DNA of 64,000 nt from Variovorax paradoxus. GTDB taxonomy: Bacteria; Pseudomonadota; Gammaproteobacteria; Burkholderiales; Burkholderiaceae_C. Within the stretch, counting starts at the first letter, position 1; every line of letters starts with the position of its first letter. Made by a program: the position numbers and the translations under genes. The notes under the pieces were generated by a model. That model saw only the letters and a list, made by a program, of their open reading frames with translations. It had not been told where the DNA came from and did no database searches. This document shows positions 55,239 through 64,000 of the stretch, piece after piece. The stretch covers positions 3,723,001 through 3,787,000 of the forward strand of contig NZ_CP045644.1 of NCBI RefSeq assembly GCF_009498455.1, written 5' to 3'.

Positions 55239-55264
55239 GTAACCAAGGCATCACGGGCCCCGAA
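55239..55264 (+). promoter_or_regulatory. ECF (SigF-like) promoter of the bufferin operon
   Basis: GTAACC (55239-55244), exactly 16 bases, then CGAA (55261-55264). This is the published consensus of SigF-dependent promoters of Caulobacter, which control bufferin genes there. The expected transcript start is near 55271, leaving a leader of about 50 bases before ATG 55323. The sigma factor gene itself is not in the window. Confidence 0.75.
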
Positions 55265-55322
55265 CTACCAAATGACCTCGCGTTCCAGCGTGGCAACCAC
55301 TTCAACCAACCGGAGTTCACTC

Positions 55323-55610
55323 ATGATCCATCGTCCTCTCGTCACCGCCGCCCTCGCGTTGGGTGCCCTTGCCGCCGGCTCCGCCATGGCCCAGGACAAA
55401 CCGATGGCCGACAAGGCGGTCAAGATGGAAAAATGCTACGGCGTTTCGATGGCCGGCAAGAACGATTGCGCCGCCGGCCCCGGCACCACCTGCGCCGGCA
55501 CGTCGAAGGTCGACTACCAGGGCAACGCCTGGAAGAACGTCCCGGCCGGCACCTGCGCCGCCATCAAGACGCCCAAGGGCATGGGCTCGCTGACACCCAT
55601 CAAGTCCTGA
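55323..55610 (+). CDS. bufA: Bufferin precursor peptide (DUF2282), copper-binding RiPP
   Basis: This 95-residue precursor has a signal peptide ([23 protein letters not shown]) and a mature part with four cysteines at positions 38, 49, 57 and 78, in [21 protein letters not shown] and VPAGTC. In Caulobacter the matching cysteines are converted by the MNIO enzyme to thiooxazole groups and the product binds copper in the periplasm. EKCYG-x-x-x-AGKNDCA is the family signature. CGGAG precedes the ATG by seven bases. It heads bufABCD under the SigF-like promoter. The role as a copper buffer is inferred from the family and from the adjacent cus genes. Confidence 0.88.
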   Translation: MIHRPLVTAALALGALAAGSAMAQDKPMADKAVKMEKCYGVSMAGKNDCAAGPGTTCAGTSKVDYQGNAWKNVPAGTCAAIKTPKGMGSLTPIKS

Positions 55611-55628
55611 TCGCCGCCGACCGCCGCC

Positions 55629-56471
55629 ATGCAAGGTCCGCTCACCGCCGGGCTCGGCCTCAAGCCCGAACACTACGCCGATGCACTGTCGGCCCGGACC
55701 GAAGGCTTGTGGTTCGAGGTGCATCCCGAGAACTACATGGTGGACGGCGGTCCGCGGCTCGGGTGGCTGGAAGCCATTCGGGCTCACCATCCGGTGTCGC
55801 TGCACGGGGTCTCGCTGTCGCTCGCGGGCGATGCGCCGCCGGACCCCGCACACCTGCGGCGACTGGCCGCGCTCGCGCAACGCATCCAGCCCGCGCTGAT
55901 CTCCGAACACCTCGCCTGGTCGAGGTGGGATGGCCGGTATTTCCCCGACCTGCTGCCCTTCGTGCGCAGCACCGAGGCGCTGCACCGCATCGCCGACAAC
56001 ATCGCGCGCACGCAGGATGCACTGCGCACCACCATCGCCATCGAGAACCCGTCCCACTACCTGCGCATCGAGGGCCACACATGGGACGAGGTCGATTTCC
56101 TCTCGGCGCTGGCGCGGCGCACCGGTTGCACGCTGCTGCTGGACATCAACAACGTGCATGTCTCGGCGTCCAACCTGGCGTACCCGGCGCAAGACTGGAT
56201 CGACCGCGTTTCGCAGGCGATGGTGAGCGAAATCCATCTCGCGGGCCATTCGAGTGATCCGGCGATGGGCGAGACCTTGCTGATCGACTCGCACGATGCC
56301 CCCATAGCACCGGTGGTCTGGCAGCTTTATCGCCGCTTCATCGAGCGCGCGGGGCCTCGCCCCACGCTGATCGAGCGCGACGGCAACCTGCCGGCCTTCA
56401 GCGAACTGATGGACGAGCGCCATCGGGCCGCCGCCGAACTGCAACGCGCGGCCTGGGAGGCCGTGGCATGA
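55629..56471 (+). CDS. bufB: MNIO (DUF692) bufferin-modifying oxidase
   Basis: The 280-residue product belongs to the multinuclear non-heme iron-dependent oxidases (MbnB/DUF692 family), which act on cysteines of RiPP precursors. It has a TIM-barrel plan starting GLGLKPEHY, with metal-ligand residues in WFEVHPENYM, VSLHGVSLSL, LISEHLAWS, IAIENPSHYL, LLLDINNVHVSA, EIHLAGH and LIDSHD. The length is typical. It is 18 bases from bufA and overlaps bufC as ATGA (56468-56471). A role in thiooxazole formation on BufA is inferred from the family. Confidence 0.9.
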   Translation: MQGPLTAGLGLKPEHYADALSARTEGLWFEVHPENYMVDGGPRLGWLEAIRAHHPVSLHGVSLSLAGDAPPDPAHLRRLAALAQRIQPALISEHLAWSRWDGRYFPDLLPFVRSTEALHRIADNIARTQDALRTTIAIENPSHYLRIEGHTWDEVDFLSALARRTGCTLLLDINNVHVSASNLAYPAQDWIDRVSQAMVSEIHLAGHSSDPAMGETLLIDSHDAPIAPVVWQLYRRFIERAGPRPTLIERDGNLPAFSELMDERHRAAAELQRAAWEAVA

Positions 56472-57280
56472 ACACGTCGCACGCACAGTTCCAGGCGGCC
56501 TTCGCCGATGCGCTTTTCGCGCCGCGAGAGCGGGTGGACCCGAGCCTGCGGCATCTGGCTGAGCAGCCGGCCTTCGCGGTCTATCGCAACACCGTGATGA
56601 AAGGCTGCGTCGATACGCTCGAAGCAAATTTTCCGGCGGTGGTGCGGCTGGTCGGCAGCCCGTGGTTCCGGGCCGCCGCCGCCGTGTACGTGGCCGCCGA
56701 GGCGCCGCGCGACGGCCGCATGCTGACCTACGGCAGCCGGTTTGCCGAGTTCCTGCGCAACTTCGGCCCAGCGGCGGAGCTCCCCTACCTGCCCGGCGTG
56801 GCGCAGCTCGACGCCCTGTGGCGCGAATCCCATGCTGCGCAGGATGCGCCGGTGCTCGACGCGGCCGGGCTGGCGCCTGTCGCACCCGAGGCCATTGCCC
56901 GCCTGAAGGCGAGTCCCCATCCGGCGGCACGGTGGGCGTGGTTCGATGCGCAGCCTGTCTTCAGCATCTGGTCGCGCAACCGCCAGGGTGCGGACCACAC
57001 CTTCGACGCAGATGCCACCGAGTCCCTCGAACTGCTCTGGAAGGGCGAGGGCGCGGTGCTGACGCGGCCCGCAGACGTGGTGCACTGGTGCGCCATCCCG
57101 CAAGCCGGTTGCACCTTCCTCGATGCCTGTGCGGTCGGACTGCCGCTGGCCGAGGCGGCCGAACAGGCGCTCGCCATCGATCCCGCCGCTGACCTTGCCG
57201 CGCTCTTCGGCACCTTGCTGCGCGCCGGCGCATTCACCGGCGGCACACTCCCGCTCGATCCCCCTGGAGGCGCCTCATGA
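56468..57280 (+). CDS. bufC: DUF2063 partner protein of the MNIO enzyme
   Basis: This 270-residue cytosolic protein has the DUF2063 N-terminal domain: [56 protein letters not shown], which is the part that recruits the precursor to the DUF692 enzyme in related systems. The C-terminal half ([21 protein letters not shown]) is less conserved. The ATG overlaps the bufB stop and its end overlaps the DoxX gene as ATGA (57277-57280), so the genes are coupled one to the next. No enzyme motif is visible, in agreement with an accessory role. Confidence 0.88.
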   Translation: MNTSHAQFQAAFADALFAPRERVDPSLRHLAEQPAFAVYRNTVMKGCVDTLEANFPAVVRLVGSPWFRAAAAVYVAAEAPRDGRMLTYGSRFAEFLRNFGPAAELPYLPGVAQLDALWRESHAAQDAPVLDAAGLAPVAPEAIARLKASPHPAARWAWFDAQPVFSIWSRNRQGADHTFDADATESLELLWKGEGAVLTRPADVVHWCAIPQAGCTFLDACAVGLPLAEAAEQALAIDPAADLAALFGTLLRAGAFTGGTLPLDPPGGAS

Positions 57281-57762
57281 ACTCGCGTGCCGACACACCC
57301 AAGCCTGCCGCGGTCGCCCGCGGGAAAGATCTTCGCGCGCGCTGGAACGCGCTGGCCGACCGGCTCACGTGCATCGTTCCGCACGACTTGCTCGCCGTGG
57401 TCACGCGGATCGGCATTGCGGCGATTTTTCTCCTGTCGGGACGCACCAAGGTCGAGGGCTTCCTGACGCTGACCGACAGCGCCTACGAACTCTTTCGCAC
57501 CGAATACAAGCTGCCGCTCGTGCCCCCCGAGATCGCGGCACACCTCGCAGCCTATGCGGAGCACCTGTTTCCGGTGCTGCTGGTGCTAGGCCTGTTCACG
57601 CGGCTCTCGGCGCTCGCACTGCTGGGCATGACGCTGGTGATCCAGGTCTTCGTGTATCCCGATGCCTGGCCGACGCACCTGTCATGGGCGGCGCTGCTGC
57701 TGTACCTGGTCGGTCGCGGGCCGGGACGTCTGTCGCTGGACCGGCTGCTGGGCCTGCGCTGA
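57277..57762 (+). CDS. bufD: DoxX-family membrane protein of the bufferin operon
   Basis: The 161-residue product has four hydrophobic segments of the DoxX type, with the first-helix pattern [19 protein letters not shown] and later [33 protein letters not shown]. DoxX proteins are common last genes of DUF2282-DUF692-DUF2063 operons; their role is not known, though electron transfer or quinone binding is suspected. The ATG overlaps the bufC stop. 60 bases separate it from the next gene. Confidence 0.85.
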   Translation: MNSRADTPKPAAVARGKDLRARWNALADRLTCIVPHDLLAVVTRIGIAAIFLLSGRTKVEGFLTLTDSAYELFRTEYKLPLVPPEIAAHLAAYAEHLFPVLLVLGLFTRLSALALLGMTLVIQVFVYPDAWPTHLSWAALLLYLVGRGPGRLSLDRLLGLR

Positions 57763-57822
57763 TCCGGCCGGCGTCGCGTGACGAAGCATCGCCCCCCGGC
57801 GCAGGACTAAACTCCACCGGCC

Positions 57823-58209
57823 ATGGTCCGCTGCCGTCATCTCCATCGCTGCCTGGTTGCGTTTTTCGCAGCCCTGTCGCTGCTGTTTTCGCAGCTGGCT
57901 CTGGCGGGCTATGTCTGTCCCGGTGCGCCGGATGCGGGTGCCATGCCCGAAATGATGGCTTCCGGCGAGCCCTGCGACAGCATGGACACGGTGCAGCCCG
58001 TGCTGTGCTTCCAGCACGCCGCCGACCTGTCGCTGTCCTTCGAACCGGTGAAGCTGACCACGCCCTCGCTGCCCGCCATCGTGCAGCTCGTGGTGATGCC
58101 CCTGGTGCTGGTGCCGGAAGGCCACGTGCTTCCGCCGCAGGCCGTGCCGGAGCGGCAGCATCCACCGCCCGATCCTGTTTTTCTTGCCACGCGCAGACTG
58201 CGCGTCTGA
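57823..58209 (+). CDS. Small exported Cys/Met-containing protein before cusCBA
   Basis: I do not recognise this 128-residue protein by family. It has a signal peptide (MVRCRHLHRCLVAFFAALSLLFSQLALA) and a mature part that opens with GYVCPGAPDAGAMPEMMASGEPCDSMD, holding several cysteines and methionines suited to soft-metal binding, then a more hydrophobic stretch (LPAIVQLVVMPLVLVPEGH) and an Arg/Pro-rich tail. Similar small proteins precede copper efflux operons. By position, between bufD and cusC, and by its composition, a periplasmic copper-handling role is likely but not proven. Confidence 0.7.
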   Translation: MVRCRHLHRCLVAFFAALSLLFSQLALAGYVCPGAPDAGAMPEMMASGEPCDSMDTVQPVLCFQHAADLSLSFEPVKLTTPSLPAIVQLVVMPLVLVPEGHVLPPQAVPERQHPPPDPVFLATRRLRV

Positions 58210-58284
58210 CACCTCCCTCGACTGACTGGTGCTGGTGCGGCGCGTCCGCTTGCCAGCGATACCTCGTTCGTTTGCGGAGTTCTC

Positions 58285-59517
58285 ATGTCCCTTCCTTTGT
58301 CGCGCGCGGCCGTCTGGGCCGTCGCGTTGCTGCCGTCCCTTGTGGCGGCGGCCCCCCTGTCCCTTGACGCGGCGCTTGAGCTTGCCGCCCGGCGTTCCGA
58401 AGCCACCCGCGCCGCCCGTGCCGGCGTCGCCAGCGCCACGGCGGCGGCATCCGCGGCCCCGGAGCTTCCCGACCCCACACTGCGCATCGGTGTCGACAAC
58501 CTGCCCGCGACGGGCGCGGATCGCTTCCACACCACGCGTGACTCGATGACGATGAAGCGCATCGGCATCAGCCAGGAATGGCTGTCCGCCGACAAGCGCG
58601 CCGCGCGGCAGGCCGCCGCCGATGCCTCGGTCGGCCGGGAAACGGTGCAGGTGCAGGCCGCAGCCGCCGACACCCGCCAGCAGACCGCGCTCGCGTACGT
58701 GGACGCGTTCTACCTCGGGGAGAGCCTGAAGCTCGCGCGGCTCATGGAGCTCCATGCGCATGAAGAGTGGGAGGCGTCGCGTGCGCGCCTGTCTTCGGCC
58801 GCGGGGAGCAGCCAGGACGTGCTGGCATTGGCTGGCGCCAGAGGCGTCTCGGAAGACGAGACGGCAGACTTCCTGCAGCAGCAGGAGGCCGCAAGCGTCG
58901 CTTTCCAGCGCTGGGTCGGGATACCGCCTGACGACCTGCTGCCTCCGGCTGCCATCGCCCTGCCATCCGAAGAAGCCTATGTGGCCGCACACCCCACGGT
59001 CGCGGCCATGCAGCGCGATGTCGATGTGGCCAGGCAGACGGCCGCCGTCACCGCGTCCAACCGCAAGCCCAACTGGACCTGGGAGCTCGCCTACGGCCAG
59101 CGCAGCGGCTATGCCGACATGGTGTCGGTCGGCCTGAGCATTCCGCTGCCCGTTGCCCCCGCGCAAAGGCAGGACCGGGACACCGCGGCCAAGCTGGCGC
59201 TGGTCGAGAAGGCCGAGGCCGACCTGGCCGAAGCCACCCGGGCCGCGACCGCCGAATACCGGGCGCTCCGCAGCGATGCGCAACGCCTGCTACAGCGCAT
59301 CGACCGCTACCGCGCCGGCGTCGTCGTTCCGGCCGGCCACAGAACGGCTGCCGCGACCGCGGCCTACCGCTCCAACCAGGGCAGCCTCGTCACGCTGTTC
59401 GAGGCACGGCATGCCGAAGTCGAAGCCCAGCGCAAGCTGTTGACGCTGCAGCGCGACCTGGCCAGGACCCACGTTCAACTGGCCTTCCGGCCGCTTGCTG
59501 CCGAGGTGGCCCCATGA
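58285..59517 (+). CDS. cusC: Outer membrane factor of the Cus efflux system
   Basis: The 410-residue product is a TolC-like outer-membrane channel. A signal peptide (to about LVAAAP) is followed by LSLDAALELAARRSEATRAARAGVASATAA, the first helical arm of the outer-membrane-efflux fold, then a membrane-strand region with DPTLRIGVDNLPATG and the second repeat from about residue 230, including YADMVSVGLSIPLPVAPAQRQ. The length is shorter than CzcC but normal for CusC-like proteins. The stop overlaps the cusB start as ATGA (59514-59517). Confidence 0.87.
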   Translation: MSLPLSRAAVWAVALLPSLVAAAPLSLDAALELAARRSEATRAARAGVASATAAASAAPELPDPTLRIGVDNLPATGADRFHTTRDSMTMKRIGISQEWLSADKRAARQAAADASVGRETVQVQAAAADTRQQTALAYVDAFYLGESLKLARLMELHAHEEWEASRARLSSAAGSSQDVLALAGARGVSEDETADFLQQQEAASVAFQRWVGIPPDDLLPPAAIALPSEEAYVAAHPTVAAMQRDVDVARQTAAVTASNRKPNWTWELAYGQRSGYADMVSVGLSIPLPVAPAQRQDRDTAAKLALVEKAEADLAEATRAATAEYRALRSDAQRLLQRIDRYRAGVVVPAGHRTAAATAAYRSNQGSLVTLFEARHAEVEAQRKLLTLQRDLARTHVQLAFRPLAAEVAP

Positions 59518-61013
59518 ACCGGACCCGAACGATCGGCGCAGCGCTGCTGGCCGCCTTGGTGCTCGCAGCGAGCGCTTTCTACCTGGGCCGCAGGACGGCA
59601 CAACCCACGGACGCGTCGATGGCCGTGCCGACCCACGCACCCACGGCCGACGGTCGCAAGGTTCTCTACTGGCACGACCCCATGGTTCCGGGCCCGCGCT
59701 TCGACAAGCCCGGCAAGTCGCCCTTCATGGACATGCAACTTGTGCCCATGTACGCAGACAGCGCCACAGGCACGGCCAACCAGGGCAGCGTGCAGGTGAG
59801 CCCCACGGTCCAGCAGAACCTCGGCATCCGGCTTGCGAGCGTGCGGCGCACACAAAGCGCCGCGTCCTTCGATGCGGTCGGCACCGTGCAGTTCGACGAG
59901 CGGCGCAACGTCGCCGTGCAGACGCGCGTCGCCGGCTACGTCGAGCGCCTGTCGGTCCGCGCGCCCATGGAGCGCGTGCGCAAGGGACAGGCGCTGGCGA
60001 CGGTCTTCGCGCCGGAGTGGCTCGGGCCGCAGAACGAGCTGCTGGCCCTCAAGCGATCGGGCGTCGCCCCCGATCTCATTGCAGCTGCGCGTGACCGGAT
60101 GCGGGCCCTGTCGATCCCCGCCGAGCTCATTCGCCGCAGCGAGGAGACCGGCACGGCGCAGGCGCGCTACGTGCTCACTGCGCCGTCCGACGGCGTGGTG
60201 GCCGAGCTGGGCGTGCGCGAAGGCGTCGCCGTCACGCCCGGCATGACGCTGTTCCGCATCGCGGGCCTGGAGAAGGTCTGGGCGGTGGCCGAGATTCCGG
60301 AAGCGCGGGCCGTGCGTCTCGCGCGCGGCCAGAAGGTCAAGGCGATCCTTCAGGCCGATGCGGCCCAGTCTTTCGAGGGGGCGCTCGACGAGATCCTTCC
60401 CGAGATCAACACGTCGACCCGCACCCTGAAGGCCCGTTTCGAGGTCGACAACAGGAACGGCAAGCTCACACCCGGCATGCTGCTGCGCCTGCAGGTGACG
60501 GGCCCCGCCAGCACCCGGTTGGTCGTGCCGTCCGAAGCCGTCATCCGCACCGGCAAGCGCGCGGTCGTCATCGTGCGCAAGGCAGACGGCGCGTTCGAGC
60601 CGCGCGACGTGTCGCCGGGCGCGGACCTGGGCGACGACACCGAAGTCGTCTCGGGCCTGAATGAAGGCGACCAGGTCGTCGCCAGCGGCCAGTTCCTCAT
60701 CGACTCGGAAGCCCGGCTGCGTTCGGTGCTGGGCACCATGGCACCTTCGCCGGCAACGACCCCTCCGGCCGCCGTGCTGCACAAGGCCGAAGGGAGGGTC
60801 GAAAGCGTGGAGCCAGACGGCCTCACGATCTCGCACGGCCCTGTCGCCACGCTCAAGTGGCCATCCATGACGATGGGCTTCGCCAAGACGTCGCCAGACG
60901 CCTTCGCCCAGATCAAGCCCGGTGACCAGATCCGCTTCGAGTTCAAGGAAGGCGGCCCCACGGGCTACGAACTGGTCTCCGTGCAGCGCATGCCACAGGG
61001 TGCGAAGCAATGA
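59514..61013 (+). CDS. cusB: Cus periplasmic adaptor with C-terminal CusF-like domain
   Basis: This 499-residue adaptor has an N-terminal anchor, then a heavy-metal-binding segment ([20 protein letters not shown], followed by MDMQLVPMY, about residues 50-80) typical of CusB-like proteins, the adaptor core with two lipoyl halves ([25 protein letters not shown] at 140-165; [12 protein letters not shown]), a helical hairpin and a beta-barrel. Residues from about 425 to the end form a CusF domain: [14 protein letters not shown] carries the Cu/Ag-binding Trp and Met residues. Fusion of chaperone and adaptor in one chain is known in other betaproteobacteria. The stop overlaps the cusA start. Confidence 0.9.
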   Translation: MNRTRTIGAALLAALVLAASAFYLGRRTAQPTDASMAVPTHAPTADGRKVLYWHDPMVPGPRFDKPGKSPFMDMQLVPMYADSATGTANQGSVQVSPTVQQNLGIRLASVRRTQSAASFDAVGTVQFDERRNVAVQTRVAGYVERLSVRAPMERVRKGQALATVFAPEWLGPQNELLALKRSGVAPDLIAAARDRMRALSIPAELIRRSEETGTAQARYVLTAPSDGVVAELGVREGVAVTPGMTLFRIAGLEKVWAVAEIPEARAVRLARGQKVKAILQADAAQSFEGALDEILPEINTSTRTLKARFEVDNRNGKLTPGMLLRLQVTGPASTRLVVPSEAVIRTGKRAVVIVRKADGAFEPRDVSPGADLGDDTEVVSGLNEGDQVVASGQFLIDSEARLRSVLGTMAPSPATTPPAAVLHKAEGRVESVEPDGLTISHGPVATLKWPSMTMGFAKTSPDAFAQIKPGDQIRFEFKEGGPTGYELVSVQRMPQGAKQ

Positions 61014-64000
61014 TCGCCGCCCTCATCCGCTGGTCGGTCGGCAACCGCTTCCTGGTGCTGATCGCGACCCTGTTCCTGGTGGCTGCCGGCTGGTGGTCGG
61101 CCGCCCGCACGCCGCTCGATGCGCTGCCCGACCTGTCGGACACGCAGGTCATCATCCGCACGCCTTTCCCTGGCAAGGCACCCCAGGTGGTCGAAGACCT
61201 CGTCACCTACCCGCTGACCACCACGATGCTCAGCGTGCCCGGCGCCAAGACCGTGCGCGGCTACTCCTTCTTCGGCGACTCGTTCGTCTACGTGCTGTTC
61301 GACGACAAGACCGATCCGTATTGGGCGCGCTCGCGCGTCGTCGAGTACCTGAACCAGGTGCAGAGCAGGTTGCCGGCCGGTGCCAATGCATCACTGGGCC
61401 CCGATGCCACGGGCGTGGGCTGGGTCTACGAGTACGCACTGGTCGACCGCACGGGCACGCGCGACATCGGGCAGCTGCGCGCGCTGAACGACTGGTTCCT
61501 CAAGTTCGAACTCAAGACGGTGCCCGACGTGGCCGAGGTCGCCAGCATCGGCGGCATGGTGCGCCAGTACCAGGTGGTGCTCGACCCCGACCGCATGCGC
61601 GCACTCGGCATCACGCAGTCGATGGTCGTGGCGGCGCTGCAGAAGGCCAACCAGGCCTCGGGCGGCTCGGTCGTGGAACTCGCCGAGGCCGAATACATGG
61701 TGCGTTCGCGCGGCTACCTGCGTTCGCTGGACGACTTCCGCACCATCCCGCTGGCCCTGACGGGCGCGACGCCGGTGCTGCTGCGTGACGTGGCGACGGT
61801 GCAGATCGGCCCCGAGATGCGCCGCGGCATCGCCGAGCTCGACGGCGAAGGCGAGGTGGCCGGCGGCGTGATCGTCATGCGCTCGGGCAAGAACGCGCGC
61901 TCGACCATCGAGGCCGTCAAGGCCAAGCTGGAGACGCTCAGGCCCGGCCTGCCGCCGGGCGTCGAGATCGTGCCCACCTACGACCGCGCGCTGCTGATCG
62001 ACCGCGCCGTGGACAACCTGCGCGGCAAGCTGATCGAGGAGTTCATCGTCGTCGCGCTCGTCTGCGCGGTCTTCCTGTTCCACCTGCGCTCCGCGCTCGT
62101 GGCGGTGGTGGCGTTGCCGATCGGCGTGCTGGCGGCGTTCGTCGTCATGCACTGGCAGGGTGTCAACGCCAACATCATGTCGCTGGGCGGCATCGCGATC
62201 GCCATCGGCGCGATGGTGGACGGCGCCATCGTGATGGTCGAGAACGTGCACAAGCACATCGAGGTGTTCGAGACGGCGCAGGGCCGGCAGCCGACAGTGG
62301 GGGAACGGTGGCAGCTTGTTGCCGATGCGTCCGTGGAGGTCGGGCCTGCGCTGTTCTTTTCGCTGCTGGTGATCACGCTGTCCTTCGTGCCCGTGTTCTC
62401 GCTCGAGGCGCAGGAGGGGCGGCTGTTCTCGCCGCTGGCTTTCACCAAAACCTACGCCATGGCCGCTGCGGCGGGCCTGTCGGTCACGTTGATCCCGGTG
62501 CTCATGGGCTACCTGGTGCGCGGACGCATTCCGCACGAGGCGTCCAACCCCGTGAACCGCTTCCTGATGGCGGTGTACCGGCCCGCGCTGGAGCTGGTGC
62601 TGCGCTTTCCCAAGGGAACGCTCGCCGTGGCTGCCGTGGTGCTCGCGCTCACGGCCGTTCCGCTGATGCGGCTGGGCGGTGAGTTCATGCCGCCGCTGGA
62701 CGAAGGCGACCTGCTCTACATGCCCTCGGCACTGCCGGGGCTGTCGGTGTCGAAGGCCGCCGAGCTGTTGCAGCAGACCGACCGCCTGATCAAGACCGTG
62801 CCCGAGGTCGCGCGCGTGTTCGGCAAGGCCGGCCGCGCGGACACCGCGACCGACCCGGCGCCGCTCGAGATGTTCGAGACCACCATCCAGTTCAAACCGA
62901 AGGATCAATGGCGCGCCGACATGACGCCCGACAGGCTGGTCGAGGAACTGGACCGCGCCGTCAAGGTGCCGGGCCTGACCAACGTGTGGGTGCCGCCCAT
63001 TCGCAACCGCATCGACATGCTGGCCACGGGCATCAAGAGCCCGGTCGGCATCAAGGTGGCGGGGGCGGACCTGGGCACCATCGATTCGCTCACCACGCAG
63101 ATCGAGGTGGCGGTCAAGAACGTTCCCGGCGTGTCGTCGGCGCTGGCGGAGCGGCTCACCGGCGGGCGCTACATCGACGTCGATGTCGACCGGCTCGCAG
63201 CGGCGCGCTACGGGCTCTCGGTGGCGGATGTGCAGGCCGTGGTGTCCACGGCCATCGGCGGCGAGAACGTGGGTGAGGTCATCCTGGGCCGCGAGCGCTA
63301 CCCCATCAACGTGCGCTACCCACGCGAGATCCGCGATTCGCTGGAGCGGCTGCGGCAGTTGCCCTTCGTGACCGACAAGGGCGCGCAGTTGCTGCTCGGC
63401 GACGTCGCGCGCATCGCGATCGAAGACGGCCCGCCGATGCTGCGCAGCGAGAACGCGCGGCTCTCGGGCTGGGTCTACGTGGATGTGCGCGGGCGCGACC
63501 TGCGCTCCGCCGTCAACGACATGCAGGCGGCGGTCGAGAAGGTGGTGAAGATGCCCGCCGGCTATGCGGTGTCGTGGTCCGGCCAGTTCGAATACCTGGA
63601 GCGTGCGACCGAGCGGCTGAAGCTGGTGGTCCCGGCCACGCTGGCGGTCATCTTCGTGCTGCTGTACCTGCTGTTCCGCTCATTCGCCGATGCGGCCCTG
63701 GTGATGGCGGCGGTGCCGTTCTCGCTCGTCGGCGGTTTCTGGCTCATCTGGGCGCTGGGCCACTCGATCTCGGTCGCGACGGCGGTGGGCTTCATCGCGC
63801 TGGCGGGCGTGGCGGCCGAGTTCGGCGTGGTGATGCTGATCTACCTGAAGAATGCGCTGGCACGGCGCCTGGACGCCGGGGAGCCGATGAACGACGACAC
63901 CTTGTTGGCAGCGATCCGCGAAGGCGCGGTGCTGCGCGTGCGGCCCAAGGCCATGACCGTGGCCGTTGTGATGGCGGGGCTGCTGCCCATCCTGTGGGGC
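61010..64000 (+). CDS. cusA: Copper/silver RND efflux pump CusA (3' end outside the window)
   Basis: The first 997 codons of a heavy-metal RND pump are present; the frame runs off the end. It starts [20 protein letters not shown], with ATGA overlap to cusB (61010-61013). The class motif reads [16 protein letters not shown] (D404 and the following Glu), which matches the HME4, monovalent Cu/Ag class and differs from the DFGIIIDG of CzcA in this window. Methionine residues in the periplasmic loops ([19 protein letters not shown]) fit the Met-relay of CusA. About 40-60 residues of the C-terminus are probably missing. Confidence 0.93.
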   Translation, partial: MIAALIRWSVGNRFLVLIATLFLVAAGWWSAARTPLDALPDLSDTQVIIRTPFPGKAPQVVEDLVTYPLTTTMLSVPGAKTVRGYSFFGDSFVYVLFDDKTDPYWARSRVVEYLNQVQSRLPAGANASLGPDATGVGWVYEYALVDRTGTRDIGQLRALNDWFLKFELKTVPDVAEVASIGGMVRQYQVVLDPDRMRALGITQSMVVAALQKANQASGGSVVELAEAEYMVRSRGYLRSLDDFRTIPLALTGATPVLLRDVATVQIGPEMRRGIAELDGEGEVAGGVIVMRSGKNARSTIEAVKAKLETLRPGLPPGVEIVPTYDRALLIDRAVDNLRGKLIEEFIVVALVCAVFLFHLRSALVAVVALPIGVLAAFVVMHWQGVNANIMSLGGIAIAIGAMVDGAIVMVENVHKHIEVFETAQGRQPTVGERWQLVADASVEVGPALFFSLLVITLSFVPVFSLEAQEGRLFSPLAFTKTYAMAAAAGLSVTLIPVLMGYLVRGRIPHEASNPVNRFLMAVYRPALELVLRFPKGTLAVAAVVLALTAVPLMRLGGEFMPPLDEGDLLYMPSALPGLSVSKAAELLQQTDRLIKTVPEVARVFGKAGRADTATDPAPLEMFETTIQFKPKDQWRADMTPDRLVEELDRAVKVPGLTNVWVPPIRNRIDMLATGIKSPVGIKVAGADLGTIDSLTTQIEVAVKNVPGVSSALAERLTGGRYIDVDVDRLAAARYGLSVADVQAVVSTAIGGENVGEVILGRERYPINVRYPREIRDSLERLRQLPFVTDKGAQLLLGDVARIAIEDGPPMLRSENARLSGWVYVDVRGRDLRSAVNDMQAAVEKVVKMPAGYAVSWSGQFEYLERATERLKLVVPATLAVIFVLLYLLFRSFADAALVMAAVPFSLVGGFWLIWALGHSISVATAVGFIALAGVAAEFGVVMLIYLKNALARRLDAGEPMNDDTLLAAIREGAVLRVRPKAMTVAVVMAGLLPILWG

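Larger units (their letters stand above)
55025..55322 (+). other. Gene-free stretch before the bufferin cluster
   Basis: The 298 bases between the divergent desaturase and bufferin starts hold no full gene. They contain a merR-type stub (55161-55220) and an ECF sigma promoter (55239-55264), each listed separately. The remainder is GC-rich, with no other element that I can name. Confidence 0.7.

Overview
The window looks like a stretch of a high-GC betaproteobacterial chromosome, most likely a Comamonadaceae member close to Variovorax. This is inferred from GC-rich codon use, protein family content and dense ATGA-coupled operons; no rRNA or tRNA is present to confirm it.

Layout. 1-327: 3' end of a DAHP synthase gene. 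738-5368: a four-gene chaperone-usher pilus operon of the spore-coat-U (Csu-like) type. 5418-8286: divergent cadR/cadA cadmium-lead export. 8320-11072: a small unknown gene, a carboxymuconolactone-decarboxylase-like gene and an HxlR regulator that share two palindromic operators, and a CPA2 antiporter. 11091-20609: a divergent two-component system and a czcI-czcC-czcB-czcA-czcD zinc/cobalt/cadmium efflux set. 20708-35057: a tandem array of three giant Ig-like/RTX-type surface proteins, each with its own leader and an almost identical terminator, plus a truncated fourth copy. 35154-38031: mog, darP (yjgA), pmbA. 38097-44419: AraC regulator, a four-gene ABC importer of the polyol/sugar type and a xylitol/sorbitol-dehydrogenase-like enzyme. 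44528-48621: SDR, flavin monooxygenase, bile-acid:sodium-symporter-like transporter and epimerase, all coupled. 48608-50376: LysR regulator and TauE/SafE exporter. 50381-51658: Nudix hydrolase, YqeY protein, ribosomal protein S21. 51892-55024: sterol-desaturase-like membrane oxygenase, YiiX-like lipoprotein and a HI0933-family flavoprotein in one coupled operon. 55239-57762: a bufferin-type RiPP copper-binding cluster (DUF2282 precursor, DUF692 MNIO enzyme, DUF2063 partner, DoxX protein) behind an extracytoplasmic-function sigma promoter. 57823-64000: a small exported Cys/Met-containing protein and cusC-cusB-cusA copper/silver efflux; cusA runs off the end.

How it works together. Three metal-handling systems lie in one window: CadR/CadA for export across the inner membrane, CzcCBA plus CzcD for divalent cations across the whole envelope, and CusCBA for monovalent copper/silver. 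The bufferin cluster directly before cusCBA would add periplasmic copper sequestration to copper export. The HME signature motifs separate the two RND pumps: the first has the Czc (divalent) motif, the second the Cus (monovalent) motif.

The two most unusual parts are the bufferin-Cus island, with an exact GTAACC-N16-CGAA promoter and a merR stub upstream, and the adhesin array, which shows duplication, gene fusion, low-GC module insertion, acquisition of a von Willebrand A domain and decay, without any type I secretion genes nearby.
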